Positions 1 through 7,927 of a DNA stretch of 64,000 nt are shown here, in pieces. The notes beneath the pieces were generated by a model. That model made no database searches and had not been told where the DNA came from. It saw nothing but the letters and a program-made list of their open reading frames with translations. Position 1 is the first letter of the stretch. Each line of letters opens with the position of its first letter. The DNA lies in contig NZ_VJXQ01000001.1 of the NCBI RefSeq assembly GCF_007655485.1, positions 10,576 to 74,575 on the forward strand, given 5' to 3'. The stretch is from Halobellus captivus (lineage in GTDB: Archaea; Halobacteriota; Halobacteria; Halobacteriales; Haloferacaceae). The translations under genes and the position numbers were made by a program.

Positions 1-2
1 GG

Positions 3-350
3 CTCGACATCGTCTTCATGGAATCCGGCGTCACCTACATCCCCGGGCTCGTCAGCCGACTCGACGAGGAATACCTCAAGCGACCCGAAGAAGCTCCCTT
101 ACTGGACACGCGCCCGAGCGAGTACATCACTGACTTTTATTTCGGGACCCAGCCGCTGGAAATCTCTGCGCGAAACGACCTGCTGGAACTCTGCTTCGAT
201 ATGATCGGCACGGACCGCCTGCTGTACGCGTCGGATTATCCCCACTGGGACTTCGACAGCCCCTCGACGATCAACGACCTCCCGATGCTCGACGACGACG
301 ACCGACGCGCGATTCTCGCTGGCAACGCCGAGGAGGTGTTCGGCCTATGA
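3..350 (+). CDS. Amidohydrolase-2 (ACMSD-like) family protein, C-terminal part
   Basis: The frame is open from the window edge, so the N-terminal part of the TIM barrel, with its HxH metal motif, lies outside. What is visible is the C-terminal third of a metal-dependent amidohydrolase. It contains FMESGVTYIP, the DEEY segment and LLYASDYPHWDFD, which carries the conserved Asp of the family followed by a His. These strings are typical of amidohydrolase-2 proteins related to aminocarboxymuconate-semialdehyde decarboxylase. The stop codon overlaps the start of the Rieske gene (ATGA), so the two are almost certainly co-translated. The substrate cannot be inferred, but pairing with a Rieske protein suggests catabolism of aromatic or cyclic compounds. 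Family call is firm; function is open. Confidence 0.85.
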   Translation, partial: LDIVFMESGVTYIPGLVSRLDEEYLKRPEEAPLLDTRPSEYITDFYFGTQPLEISARNDLLELCFDMIGTDRLLYASDYPHWDFDSPSTINDLPMLDDDDRRAILAGNAEEVFGL

Positions 351-724
351 GCGCCGACGGGCTAGTCGAGGTCGGCCCCGAATCGGAGTTCGAAGACGGC
401 GACCACGCGATCGTGGAGGTCGGGCGGGCGGAAGTCGGCGTGATCAAGGCGGAAGGCGAGTTCTACGCGCTGCGGAACCAGTGTCCGCACGACGGTGGTC
501 CGGTCTGTAAGGGCAACGTCCAGCGCGAACTCGTCGGCGAGTTCACCGGCACGGGCGAGCGTATCGACCAGCACTACAGCGACAACTGCATCGTCTCCTG
601 CCCGTGGCACGGGTGGTCCTTCGAGTTGGAGACGGGCAAGCACATCGGCGACGACCGGATCAGAGTCCCCACCTACGACGTCGTCGTCGAGGACGGCGTC
701 GTCTACGTCGACGGCGGCGACTGA
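347..724 (+). CDS. Rieske [2Fe-2S] domain protein
   Basis: A 125-residue single-domain protein. It has the two Rieske cluster motifs, CPH within NQCPHDGGPVC and CPWH within SCPWHGWSFE. They are separated by an unusually long insert of about 45 residues containing ELVGEFTGTGERIDQHY. The size and lack of a signal peptide or membrane segment point to a soluble ferredoxin-type electron carrier or an oxygenase accessory subunit rather than a bc1 Rieske protein. The start overlaps the amidohydrolase stop by 4 bp, so it probably serves the same pathway. Which oxygenase it would feed is not visible in this window. Confidence 0.9.
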   Translation: MSADGLVEVGPESEFEDGDHAIVEVGRAEVGVIKAEGEFYALRNQCPHDGGPVCKGNVQRELVGEFTGTGERIDQHYSDNCIVSCPWHGWSFELETGKHIGDDRIRVPTYDVVVEDGVVYVDGGD

Positions 725-880
725 GCGAATCGACGGCGGTCGAGCGAATCGACGCGGCTTCGAGAGATGAAGCCGGTGTCGACTGACCGAATCAACATCG
801 AGTTCTCGGCCGAATCGGTCGCGGGTGATCGTTCAGCCCGTTTGGACAATCTACTTGTATTCGAACGCCGACGTATCGCT

Positions 881-1888
881 ATGCACGTCGCTATTATCGG
901 CGGTGCAAGCACCATCGCAACAACCGTCGCGTACACGCTCGCGGGCGTTGAACCGACCGTCGACGTCTCGCTCGTCGACATCAACGAAGGCGCCGCGTGG
1001 GCGCACGCGAAGGATGTCACGCACGCGACCTACCACTTCTCGAACGCGCCGGGTTCGAAGATTTCCGGCGACGACGTCGGGACGATCCAGGCGGCGACGC
1101 CCGATGAATTGGAGGCGCTAAATCCCGATCTGCTCGTGTACAACGCGGCCGCCCCGCAGCCGGAGGATGCGACCGATCGCGGGGCGCGGGAGGCCGAACT
1201 CGATCGTAACCTCTCGATCGTGGAGTCGGTCGTCGAGGACCTCCGCCCGCTGGATCCCACGCCGATGCTCGTTATTACGAACCCGATCGACCGGCTGGTC
1301 TATCAGTTCTACTCGTTGTTGGAGTGGCCGCGGCGGTGCTTCCTCGGCTACTCGCTCTCGGAGTCGGCACGGATGGCCGACGCGCTCGGCTCGGAACTGG
1401 GCGTCGAACAGAACGACGTCTACTGTCCGATGATGGGCGAGCACGGCGAGAATCTCGTTCCGGTTCTCTCACGGGCGCGCGTCGGCGAGGATCCCGTCGA
1501 GACGACGGGCCTCGACCGCGAGGAACTCCTCGAGTACGTCCGCGACATCCCGTTTCAGATTGCCAAAGAGCGCGGTGTCCGAGAGACGTCCCGCTGGGTC
1601 ACGAGCGCGGGCGTCGCGCGCGTGATCCGCTCGATCATCGCCGGGAGCGAGCCCGGCGGCGACTCCCACGGCCGTCTCGGCGAACCGTTCTGTCTGTCGA
1701 CGCCGCTCGCGGGCGAGTACGGGTTCGAGAACCTCGCGCTCAGCGTCCCGGTCGACCTGAACGGCGGCGGCGTTTGCGAGATTCACGAGTGGGACCTCGA
1801 TCCCGTCGAGACCGACGAACTCGCGGCCGCGGCCGACGCGATCCGAGCGGATCTCGAACGGATCGGCGCAGCGGGATACGACGATTGA
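881..1888 (+). CDS. Lactate/malate dehydrogenase superfamily protein
   Basis: The protein is 335 residues from ATG 881; the open frame extends upstream to 767, but the Rossmann strand starts at MHVAIIGGAST. Visible LDH/MDH signatures are the nucleotide-binding loop GGASTIATTVAYTLAG, an Asp at the end of beta-2 (LVDINEG, suggesting NAD), NPIDRLVYQ, and the catalytic His in GEHGENLVPVLS. The nucleotide loop departs from the usual GxxGxxG form, and the protein is not an obvious canonical malate dehydrogenase. NAD(P)-dependent oxidation of a 2-hydroxyacid is the expected chemistry; the actual substrate (malate, lactate or another acid) is inferred only at family level. Confidence 0.85.
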   Translation: MHVAIIGGASTIATTVAYTLAGVEPTVDVSLVDINEGAAWAHAKDVTHATYHFSNAPGSKISGDDVGTIQAATPDELEALNPDLLVYNAAAPQPEDATDRGAREAELDRNLSIVESVVEDLRPLDPTPMLVITNPIDRLVYQFYSLLEWPRRCFLGYSLSESARMADALGSELGVEQNDVYCPMMGEHGENLVPVLSRARVGEDPVETTGLDREELLEYVRDIPFQIAKERGVRETSRWVTSAGVARVIRSIIAGSEPGGDSHGRLGEPFCLSTPLAGEYGFENLALSVPVDLNGGGVCEIHEWDLDPVETDELAAAADAIRADLERIGAAGYDD

Positions 1889-2002
1889 GTTCGGCCGCGA
1901 AAGTACGGTGCTCCAGCCCCGATGACACTTGATTCGGTCTCGAACGCGTTGCGTACGTGACCCACCGTTTGCTCGAAAACGTGAGGATGTCCGGCGGACC
2001 GA

Positions 2003-3037
2003 TCAGTTCGAGGGGAGGTAGTCGTTCGTCGCGTACTCGCCGACGTCGAAGCTCTCCTCGACGAAGCCGAGGTCGACGAGTTCGTCGATCGCGAACTGGA
2101 GTCGATCGATGTCGATCGTGATATCCTGGCGGTAGTAGTCGTCGTTCGTGAGGAAGAACCCGTCGACGACGGCCTCCGGAAGCTCGAAGTGTTCGGCGGC
2201 GAGCGAGACGACCTCCGAGCGGTTGTCGTAACAGTAGTCGACGAGTTCGTCGAGGTCTTCGCCCCACGCGGCGATCGCATCGCCCTTCTCGTCGAGGGCG
2301 TCGTTCGAGGCGACGGTGTAGGCGAAGGGATACGCTTCGTCCCAGAGGTCTTGACTCCGGTACACCTCGTTGAAGCCCTCCGAACGGGCCGCGACGGCGA
2401 ACAGCGCCGGAAAGATGCCCGCGTCGAGGCGGCCATCGTTTATCGCCTCGACGAACGTCGGGAACGGGAGTTCGACGAGTTCCGCGTCCTCGCCGAACTC
2501 GAGGTCCTCCTGGCGCATCCCCTTCTCTAAGACGGCGTGGGTACCCGTGCCCTGCGCGTTGACGCCGACGTTCGCCCCCTCCAGATCGGCGATTTCGGTG
2601 ATCCCCGAATCGGCACCGGAGAAGATCGTGAACCCGTACCATTCGGGATGGGCGTCCCAGAAGTCAGTCGAGATCATCGAGATGTTGCCAGGAACGGCCT
2701 CCTGACGGACCGCGGAGGCGTAACTCACCGTCGTCAGAAGCGCCATATCGACCTCCCCGGCGGCCATCGCGTTCAGCGAATCGGGCGTGCTCTCGTTACG
2801 GGTCACGCTGAGTTCGTACTCCGAGCCGAGGTTCGTGAGTTCGTCTTGGAGGTCTTCGATGGCGAACAGCGACCCGAGATTCTCGACTGGCACCGTGAAC
2901 GCCAAGCCGAGTTCCGGTGTGCCGCCGCCAGTGATTCCCGAGATGCTCGAACAACCCGCGAGCCCCGTCAGCCCGACTGTTCCCGCGGCCGCCCCACCCT
3001 TCAAAAACGATCGACGCCGTATGCTATCAAATACCAT
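2003..3037 (-). CDS. Tat-exported substrate-binding lipoprotein (NMT1/SsuA-like)
   Basis: A 344-residue protein from ATG 3037; an in-frame TTG lies one codon upstream. The N-terminus has a twin-arginine motif (RRRSFLKGG) and a lipobox ending LAGCSS, so it should be exported by Tat and lipid-anchored. The mature part resembles periplasmic binding proteins of the NMT1/SsuA/TAXI group: FTVPVENLGSLFAIEDL, AAGEVDMALLTTVSYASAV and GVNAQGTGTHAVLEKG. No permease or ATPase gene adjoins it, so it is an orphan here. A TATA box about 26 bp upstream fits a leaderless transcript. The ligand is unknown; the NMT1 versus TRAP-TAXI assignment needs a profile search. Confidence 0.8.
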   Translation of the reverse strand: MVFDSIRRRSFLKGGAAAGTVGLTGLAGCSSISGITGGGTPELGLAFTVPVENLGSLFAIEDLQDELTNLGSEYELSVTRNESTPDSLNAMAAGEVDMALLTTVSYASAVRQEAVPGNISMISTDFWDAHPEWYGFTIFSGADSGITEIADLEGANVGVNAQGTGTHAVLEKGMRQEDLEFGEDAELVELPFPTFVEAINDGRLDAGIFPALFAVAARSEGFNEVYRSQDLWDEAYPFAYTVASNDALDEKGDAIAAWGEDLDELVDYCYDNRSEVVSLAAEHFELPEAVVDGFFLTNDDYYRQDITIDIDRLQFAIDELVDLGFVEESFDVGEYATNDYLPSN

Positions 3038-3060
3038 CAATAAACAGGATATATTTGAGG

Positions 3061-3070
3061 GTATATAAAT
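3061..3070 (-). promoter_or_regulatory. TATA box of the orphan binding-protein gene
   Basis: Read on the minus strand this is ATTTATATAC, an archaeal TATA element centred about 28 bp before the ATG at 3037. That places the transcription start at or next to the start codon, as in the leaderless mRNAs common in haloarchaea. Confidence 0.55.
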
Positions 3071-3180
3071 TCACCTCCCGTTCGAGCGGTTGAATGTCGA
3101 TCCGCCGGAAAAACGATCGAATGATCGAGGCCTTGAAAAAAGGTACTGAGGGCGCTATCTCTGCGGACGGTATCGCTCGG

Positions 3181-3684
3181 CTACTCGTCGGACATCACGG
3201 TGACGACGGGAAGGTCGGATTCCAGAAGAATCGACTGCGTTCTGCTTCCGAACAGCGCCTTCCCGGCTGGCGAGCGCTTCCGTCCGCCGATGACGAGATA
3301 CCGTGCACCGCGACGCTCCGCCTCCGCGAGAATCTCCCCGACCGGTTCGCCCACGCGGCCTTTGATGACCGTGTTAGCGGGCTCATCGAGCGTCTCTCTC
3401 ACGACGTCGCGTGCGATGCCGGTCGCGTGTCGCTCGCCGTCTTCGACGGTGTAGTCGTCACCCCGGGCACTCTCCCGGGGAGTGCTATCGGCGTTCCCGT
3501 ACGACGCGGGCGTCGTCATCGAGCGACTCGATCCGCTCGCGGACGAGCGGAAGTCCTCGAAAATCTTCTGTGGCATCACGTGCAGCACGACGTGATCGAC
3601 GCCCAAGGCCGTCGCCAGTTCTTCGCCCCGCCGGACCGCCTCACTCGGAATCGTTTCGCCGTCGACCGCGGTCAGTATCGTCAT
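3181..3684 (-). CDS. UspA-family universal stress protein
   Basis: A 167-residue single Usp domain. It begins MTILTAVDGETIPSEAVRRG, the family's first strand and helix, contains DHVVLHVM, and ends with the ATP-binding-type glycine motif in VIGGRKRSPAGKALFGSRTQSIL followed by a final strand PVVTVM. It is cytosolic by appearance. Usp proteins bind nucleotides and modulate stress responses, and are often encoded beside transporters in haloarchaea. A serine-rich insert lies around residues 45-75 (SSASGSSRSM). It stands alone between the orphan lipoprotein and the MBL hydrolase genes. Confidence 0.88.
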   Translation of the reverse strand: MTILTAVDGETIPSEAVRRGEELATALGVDHVVLHVMPQKIFEDFRSSASGSSRSMTTPASYGNADSTPRESARGDDYTVEDGERHATGIARDVVRETLDEPANTVIKGRVGEPVGEILAEAERRGARYLVIGGRKRSPAGKALFGSRTQSILLESDLPVVTVMSDE

Positions 3685-3760
3685 ACCCGGTAATCCAAGC
3701 GGGAACTAATAAATCGTGGTGGCGATTGTCGGATTTGCAGTAGGGGTAGCTGCTGGTGTG

Positions 3761-4621
3761 TCAGTTGTTCTTATCCAACGAAATACACATTCCATCGGCT
3801 GCGACTTCGATCTCTCCGTCAAAGACCGTGCGGGCTTTTTTCCGCATCGCGTCGTGATCCCGGTTAGGGAGAAGGTGGGTCAGCACGAGTCTATCGACAC
3901 CTGCCTCTGCCGCGATCGATCCGGCATCTTCTGGATCGCAGTGATTTTGCTTGTGCTTCCGACGCATTTCATCGCTAATCGGGCCAGCGAGTCGGTTCGG
4001 GATATGATCTGCGAACGTCGAATCCGTCGACGTCGGAGCGAGACAGCAGTCCTGCACCAACAGATCAGCATCCGAGGCAAATTCGGATAACTCGTCTATT
4101 CGGCGAGTATCACCGGAAATGACGCATGTTTGCCCGGTCGACGTTTCGGTGAATCGATATGCGTACGTTTCGATGGAGTGCTCAACAGGAAGCGCCGACA
4201 CGGACCACCGTTCTGTCGACATTGAAAATTCAGAGTCAACCGGAACGACGTCGATATCTCTGATTCCTTTGGCTCCGTGACCGAACCACTCTCTGTACTG
4301 GATGTCGTCCTCAAACAGATCGTATATCGCATTCACGAACCGTTCTGTCCCTTTGGGACCATACACAGTGAGCGATTCACGTCCGAGTGACCAACTCGAG
4401 ATGACGAACTGGAAGAAATCGGCTGTGTGATCGATGTGATGGTGCGTGAAAAATAACGTTTCCACCTCTGTGGGGTTCACACCGTGTTCGAGCATTCGGT
4501 GAACTGCGAGCGAACCGCAGTCGACGAGTATCTGCTCTCCACCGATGGAGAGTGACACACTGGTTCCACCGCGATTCGTCATTGGGATTGGACTCCCCGT
4601 TCCAAGAAGACGGACATCCAT
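3761..4621 (-). CDS. RNase Z-like metallo-beta-lactamase-fold hydrolase
   Basis: The 286-residue protein starts at ATG 4621 (MDVRLLGTGSP); an in-frame GTG at 4633 would add four residues. The metal-binding motif FTHHHIDHTADFFQF has the HxHxDH pattern of the MBL fold. Further His/Asp ligands appear in VEHSIETYAYRF, ISGDTRRIDEL and VLTHLLPNRD, as in the RNase Z/ElaC/arylsulfatase branch. The pattern fits a tRNA 3'-processing-like or phosphodiesterase/lactonase hydrolase. Because it lies immediately downstream of the Tct operon it may instead act on the imported compound. Fold is certain; substrate is not. Confidence 0.85.
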   Translation of the reverse strand: MDVRLLGTGSPIPMTNRGGTSVSLSIGGEQILVDCGSLAVHRMLEHGVNPTEVETLFFTHHHIDHTADFFQFVISSWSLGRESLTVYGPKGTERFVNAIYDLFEDDIQYREWFGHGAKGIRDIDVVPVDSEFSMSTERWSVSALPVEHSIETYAYRFTETSTGQTCVISGDTRRIDELSEFASDADLLVQDCCLAPTSTDSTFADHIPNRLAGPISDEMRRKHKQNHCDPEDAGSIAAEAGVDRLVLTHLLPNRDHDAMRKKARTVFDGEIEVAADGMCISLDKNN

Positions 4622-4742
4622 ACTGACCTTCACTCTGAATCACAAAATAAGGATAACGGTACTTGACCCCGGTGAAGGGCGATCTCGTACCCGAGAGGCT
4701 ACTTCCCTGAGAACTGTTTCGAAAAAATGAGACCGACGGGCG

Positions 4743-6233
4743 CTAGTCGGTCGCGTCGCCTCGTGACTGCTGGAAGGCTGGCGAGAGAATTGACGCAACC
4801 GTGAGGAGAATCAGCAGAATCGACAGGGGACTGGACCAGAATATATCCAGCGACCCGCCTGAGATCTGCAGTGAACGGACGAGATTCTCTTCGGCGATTG
4901 GTCCAAGCACGACGCCCAACACGAATGCAATGATGGGAAAGTCGAACTCGCGCATATAGAACCCCACTATCCCGAAGACGATTACCGTGAGGACGTCGAT
5001 CCAGTTGTTCCGAAGGCCGATCGCACCGACGATCGAGAGAGTCAGCACGATTGGAATGAGATAGTTGGTATCGATCTTCGTGAAGTACACGAGTCGGGGG
5101 AGAAATGCGAGGCCGACAAGTAGGATAAATACCGACGCCACCAGCAGTCCAATGAAGATGCTGTGGGTGATATAAAGGTTCTCGGCGAACAGGGCCGGAC
5201 CTGGTCTGATGCCGTGCATCAACAGGCCGCCGAGGAGGATCGCCGTCGAACCACTGCCCGGAATTCCGAAGGAGAGCGTCGGAATCAACGCGCCGAATAC
5301 CGTTGCATTGTTCGCGCCCTCAGATGCCATCACACCCCGTGGATTCCCCTCACCGTACGATTCCGAATCCTCGTCGCTACGGAGCGCCTCAACGTACGCA
5401 ACGAAGTTCGATATTGACGCCCCCGATCCCGGGATCGCTCCGACGATCCCACCGATGAACGAGGATTTGAGCAGTGTTCGGGTGTTCGAGAGCACGATCC
5501 GGAACCCCGGCATAATCGGACCGCCGAGATCGAAGTTTTCTCGGGCAATACTGCCTTCTTCCGCGGAAAGCTTGATCATCTCGCCGACCGCGAATACGCC
5601 GATGAGGACGGCAACGAATGAGATCCCATCGTACAGTTCGATGATCCCGAGGGTGTACCGCGGTGAACCGGTTGCGATGGGGTACCCGACCGTCGAGATG
5701 AGCAGTCCGAACGCACCGACGGTGAGGCCTTTCACCATCGACCCTTTCGAGACCACCGCAATCAGCGAGAGACCGAACAGGGCGACGAGGAAGTACTCGG
5801 GGGATCCGAACAGCAATACCACCGCGACTAAAAGCGGCGAAATCAGAATGATTGTGATTCCGGCGAGGATGCCGCCGATCGCCGAGGAGGTCGCGGAGAC
5901 GACGAGTGCCTCTTTCGCCCTGCCCAACCGAGCCATCGGATAGCCATCCAGCGTCGTCGCCGCGGCACCGGCTGTCCCCGGCGTGTTGACAAGAATCGCG
6001 GGAACGCTTCCTCCATACACCGATCCAAGGTAGATGCAGATCAGGAAGATGATCGCGTCGATGCCGTTCAGCCGGAAGGTAAGCGGCAGCAGGACCGCCA
6101 TCCCGAGATTTGGGCCGAGACCCGGAATAGCTCCGATAACGATGCCGATGATCGTCCCGATCAGTAACCAGCCGAGTGTCGGCCACGAAAAGACGACCTC
6201 GAGCGCTTGGAACAGCGAACCAAACGTTACCAT
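4743..6233 (-). CDS. tctA: Tripartite tricarboxylate transporter, large permease TctA
   Basis: A 496-residue polytopic membrane protein with about a dozen hydrophobic segments. The family signatures are plain: GAIPGLGPNLGMAVLLPLTF near the N-terminus, YGGSVPAILVNTPGTAGAAATTLDGYPM, and the second conserved glycine-rich loop GAIPGSGASISNFVAY with the partner motif FGIPGSGSTAILLGG. It overlaps the end of tctB by 7 bp, giving the order tctC-tctB-tctA. TTT systems use a high-affinity binding protein and a cation gradient to import carboxylates such as citrate. The sugar-acid-type enzyme upstream suggests a different organic acid here. Confidence 0.95.
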   Translation of the reverse strand: MVTFGSLFQALEVVFSWPTLGWLLIGTIIGIVIGAIPGLGPNLGMAVLLPLTFRLNGIDAIIFLICIYLGSVYGGSVPAILVNTPGTAGAAATTLDGYPMARLGRAKEALVVSATSSAIGGILAGITIILISPLLVAVVLLFGSPEYFLVALFGLSLIAVVSKGSMVKGLTVGAFGLLISTVGYPIATGSPRYTLGIIELYDGISFVAVLIGVFAVGEMIKLSAEEGSIARENFDLGGPIMPGFRIVLSNTRTLLKSSFIGGIVGAIPGSGASISNFVAYVEALRSDEDSESYGEGNPRGVMASEGANNATVFGALIPTLSFGIPGSGSTAILLGGLLMHGIRPGPALFAENLYITHSIFIGLLVASVFILLVGLAFLPRLVYFTKIDTNYLIPIVLTLSIVGAIGLRNNWIDVLTVIVFGIVGFYMREFDFPIIAFVLGVVLGPIAEENLVRSLQISGGSLDIFWSSPLSILLILLTVASILSPAFQQSRGDATD

Positions 6234-6799
6234 CTGCTGGTCACCATCTCGAAGATGAGGCCGGTGTCAATCGGAATGTCGAGCACGAGTTGGAACGCAA
6301 GTCCGATGCCGAAACCGACGAGCGCTAACAGAGCGGTCCGCTTTCGGGTGATGTCGAATCGCCACGCGTACGTCGCAATGAAGATGGGGATCGTCCAGAG
6401 CATGCCAACGAGATACGAGCACAGCGCGAAGCCCAACAGCAGAAGCGTCATAAACTGAGTTGGTGCGGTCTGACCGGTGTCGGAGGACGCTTCGTCTGCG
6501 GATTCCTCCCGGTCTGACCCAACGCTTTCGCTCAGTTCTTTTTCCGTTTCGCCGAACACGTCAACTGAACTGGAAATCGCTCGATTGAGACGCTCGGGGA
6601 GGTAGTTTTGCACGAGCAGGAGGACCGATCCGATGATCGTAACGATCGCAGCGAAGCGCGGGAACAGGTACGCCTCCCGCACAAAGGAGAACGATCCGAC
6701 TAACATCAACCCGCCGACGACAATCATCGAACCCACGAGCACGTGTCTCAGCGTGAACCGCGTCCGTACTTCATTTGGAACGAAATCAGTGACAGCCAT
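6227..6799 (-). CDS. tctB: Tripartite tricarboxylate transporter, small permease TctB
   Basis: A 190-residue membrane protein with four hydrophobic segments (LVGSMIVVGGLMLVGS, FAAIVTIIGSVLLL, FMTLLLLGFALCSYL and the last segment ALLALVGFGIGLAFQ). A charged cytoplasmic loop rich in Ser and Glu (residues about 85-110) separates the two halves. Architecture and gene order match the poorly conserved TctB family. It begins 15 bp after tctC and overlaps tctA by 7 bp, so the three are one transcription unit. Confidence 0.88.
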   Translation of the reverse strand: MAVTDFVPNEVRTRFTLRHVLVGSMIVVGGLMLVGSFSFVREAYLFPRFAAIVTIIGSVLLLVQNYLPERLNRAISSSVDVFGETEKELSESVGSDREESADEASSDTGQTAPTQFMTLLLLGFALCSYLVGMLWTIPIFIATYAWRFDITRKRTALLALVGFGIGLAFQLVLDIPIDTGLIFEMVTSRW

Positions 6800-6814
6800 A
6801 GAAATCTGTGTGGC

Positions 6815-7834
6815 CTATTGGAGCGCTTCGATATCGATCGCGTTCGGGATTTCTTCGTAGGATTGTTCGACTCGGCTCAGCGTCTCCTCGGGTCCAGCCA
6901 TGTAGCTCAGGGGGTTGCCCGTCTCCTCGGACCACGATTCGAGGCTCTCAATCGCGTCCTGCAGCGCCTCGTTGTGGGTCTCGATCCGGTCAGAGGGTGT
7001 CTCTGGCGGGGCGATGAACGCGCGGAAGAACTCGCCAATGAAGTCGATGTTGGGGTACCCAAGGTCGGTGATTGGCTGGAGGTCCGGGAACACGCTGCTA
7101 CCGGAACTGGAGAGCGACGCGATCACTTCAGCGTTCCCCGAGTCAACGATACTCTGGGCGGCCGTCTCAGTTACGATCCCAACAGGGACTTCGTCCGCTG
7201 CGATGGCCTGTGAAATCGGGCCAGATCCGTCGTATGCGACGTAATCCTCCCAAGAAATGTCAAAGTCCGAGTTGTTCTTTAGAACGTTCCACAGCACGTG
7301 CTGGGGGCTCCCCGGCTGTTGTCCCGCGACCGAAGTCAGATCTCCGTTCTGATACCGTTCCACCAGATCGTCAAACGACTCGATTCCGAGGTCGGGGTTT
7401 GCGATGGTGACCCAAGAGCTGGCGGTGAACGTTCCGATGTACTCGAACTCGGTGAGCTCGAAGTCTGGCTCTTGGATGAGCATCTTGACAACGAACGGCG
7501 AGTTGTAGATTCCGACCGTGTATCCGTCGGGTTCAGCGTCGTAAATCGATCGGATACCGCGCATTCCGCCAGCACCGGTGATGTTTTCGAAGGCAACCGA
7601 GACGTCGTAGGACTCGGCGATCTCTGACCATACCTGTCGCGTGTAAATGTCGCTCCCGCCGCCTTGTCCCCAGGAGATGATCCCGCGGAGTTGATCGCTT
7701 GGGAACTCCTCGCCGCCACCAGTGAGGCTCCCGATACAGCCACTCAAGGAGATCCCGACACCCGTTGCGGCTGCACCTTTGAGATACGATCGGCGAGACA
7801 ACCCACTCTCGAAGCTATCGGCATTGCTTCTCAT
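6815..7834 (-). CDS. tctC: Tripartite tricarboxylate transporter, substrate-binding lipoprotein TctC
   Basis: The 339-residue protein has a Tat motif (LSRRSYLKGAAATG) and a lipobox SLSGCIG, so it is an exported, membrane-tethered receptor. The mature domain has Bug/TctC hallmarks: IISWGQGGGSDIYTRQVW, FENITGAGGMRGI near the start, and the DLGYPNIDFIGEFFRAFIAPPETP segment toward the end. It captures the ligand for TctA/TctB. The GGGSDIY loop is where TctC proteins bind carboxylates. A TATA box about 30 bp upstream marks its own promoter, separate from the enolase-superfamily gene that precedes it. Confidence 0.92.
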   Translation of the reverse strand: MRSNADSFESGLSRRSYLKGAAATGVGISLSGCIGSLTGGGEEFPSDQLRGIISWGQGGGSDIYTRQVWSEIAESYDVSVAFENITGAGGMRGIRSIYDAEPDGYTVGIYNSPFVVKMLIQEPDFELTEFEYIGTFTASSWVTIANPDLGIESFDDLVERYQNGDLTSVAGQQPGSPQHVLWNVLKNNSDFDISWEDYVAYDGSGPISQAIAADEVPVGIVTETAAQSIVDSGNAEVIASLSSSGSSVFPDLQPITDLGYPNIDFIGEFFRAFIAPPETPSDRIETHNEALQDAIESLESWSEETGNPLSYMAGPEETLSRVEQSYEEIPNAIDIEALQ

Positions 7835-7861
7835 ACTGTACTAATCCCAGAAGGATTTCCA

Positions 7862-7870
7862 TTATATATA
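7862..7870 (-). promoter_or_regulatory. TATA box of the tctCBA operon
   Basis: The minus strand reads TATATATAA, centred about 32 bp upstream of the tctC start codon at 7834. It sits inside an AT-rich patch that stands out from the surrounding GC-rich DNA, consistent with a promoter giving a very short leader. Confidence 0.5.
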
Positions 7871-7927
7871 CCTATTGCTACTAATTTTCGATTCTGGCGG
7901 CCACAAATGAAAGCACCAGAACGTCTG

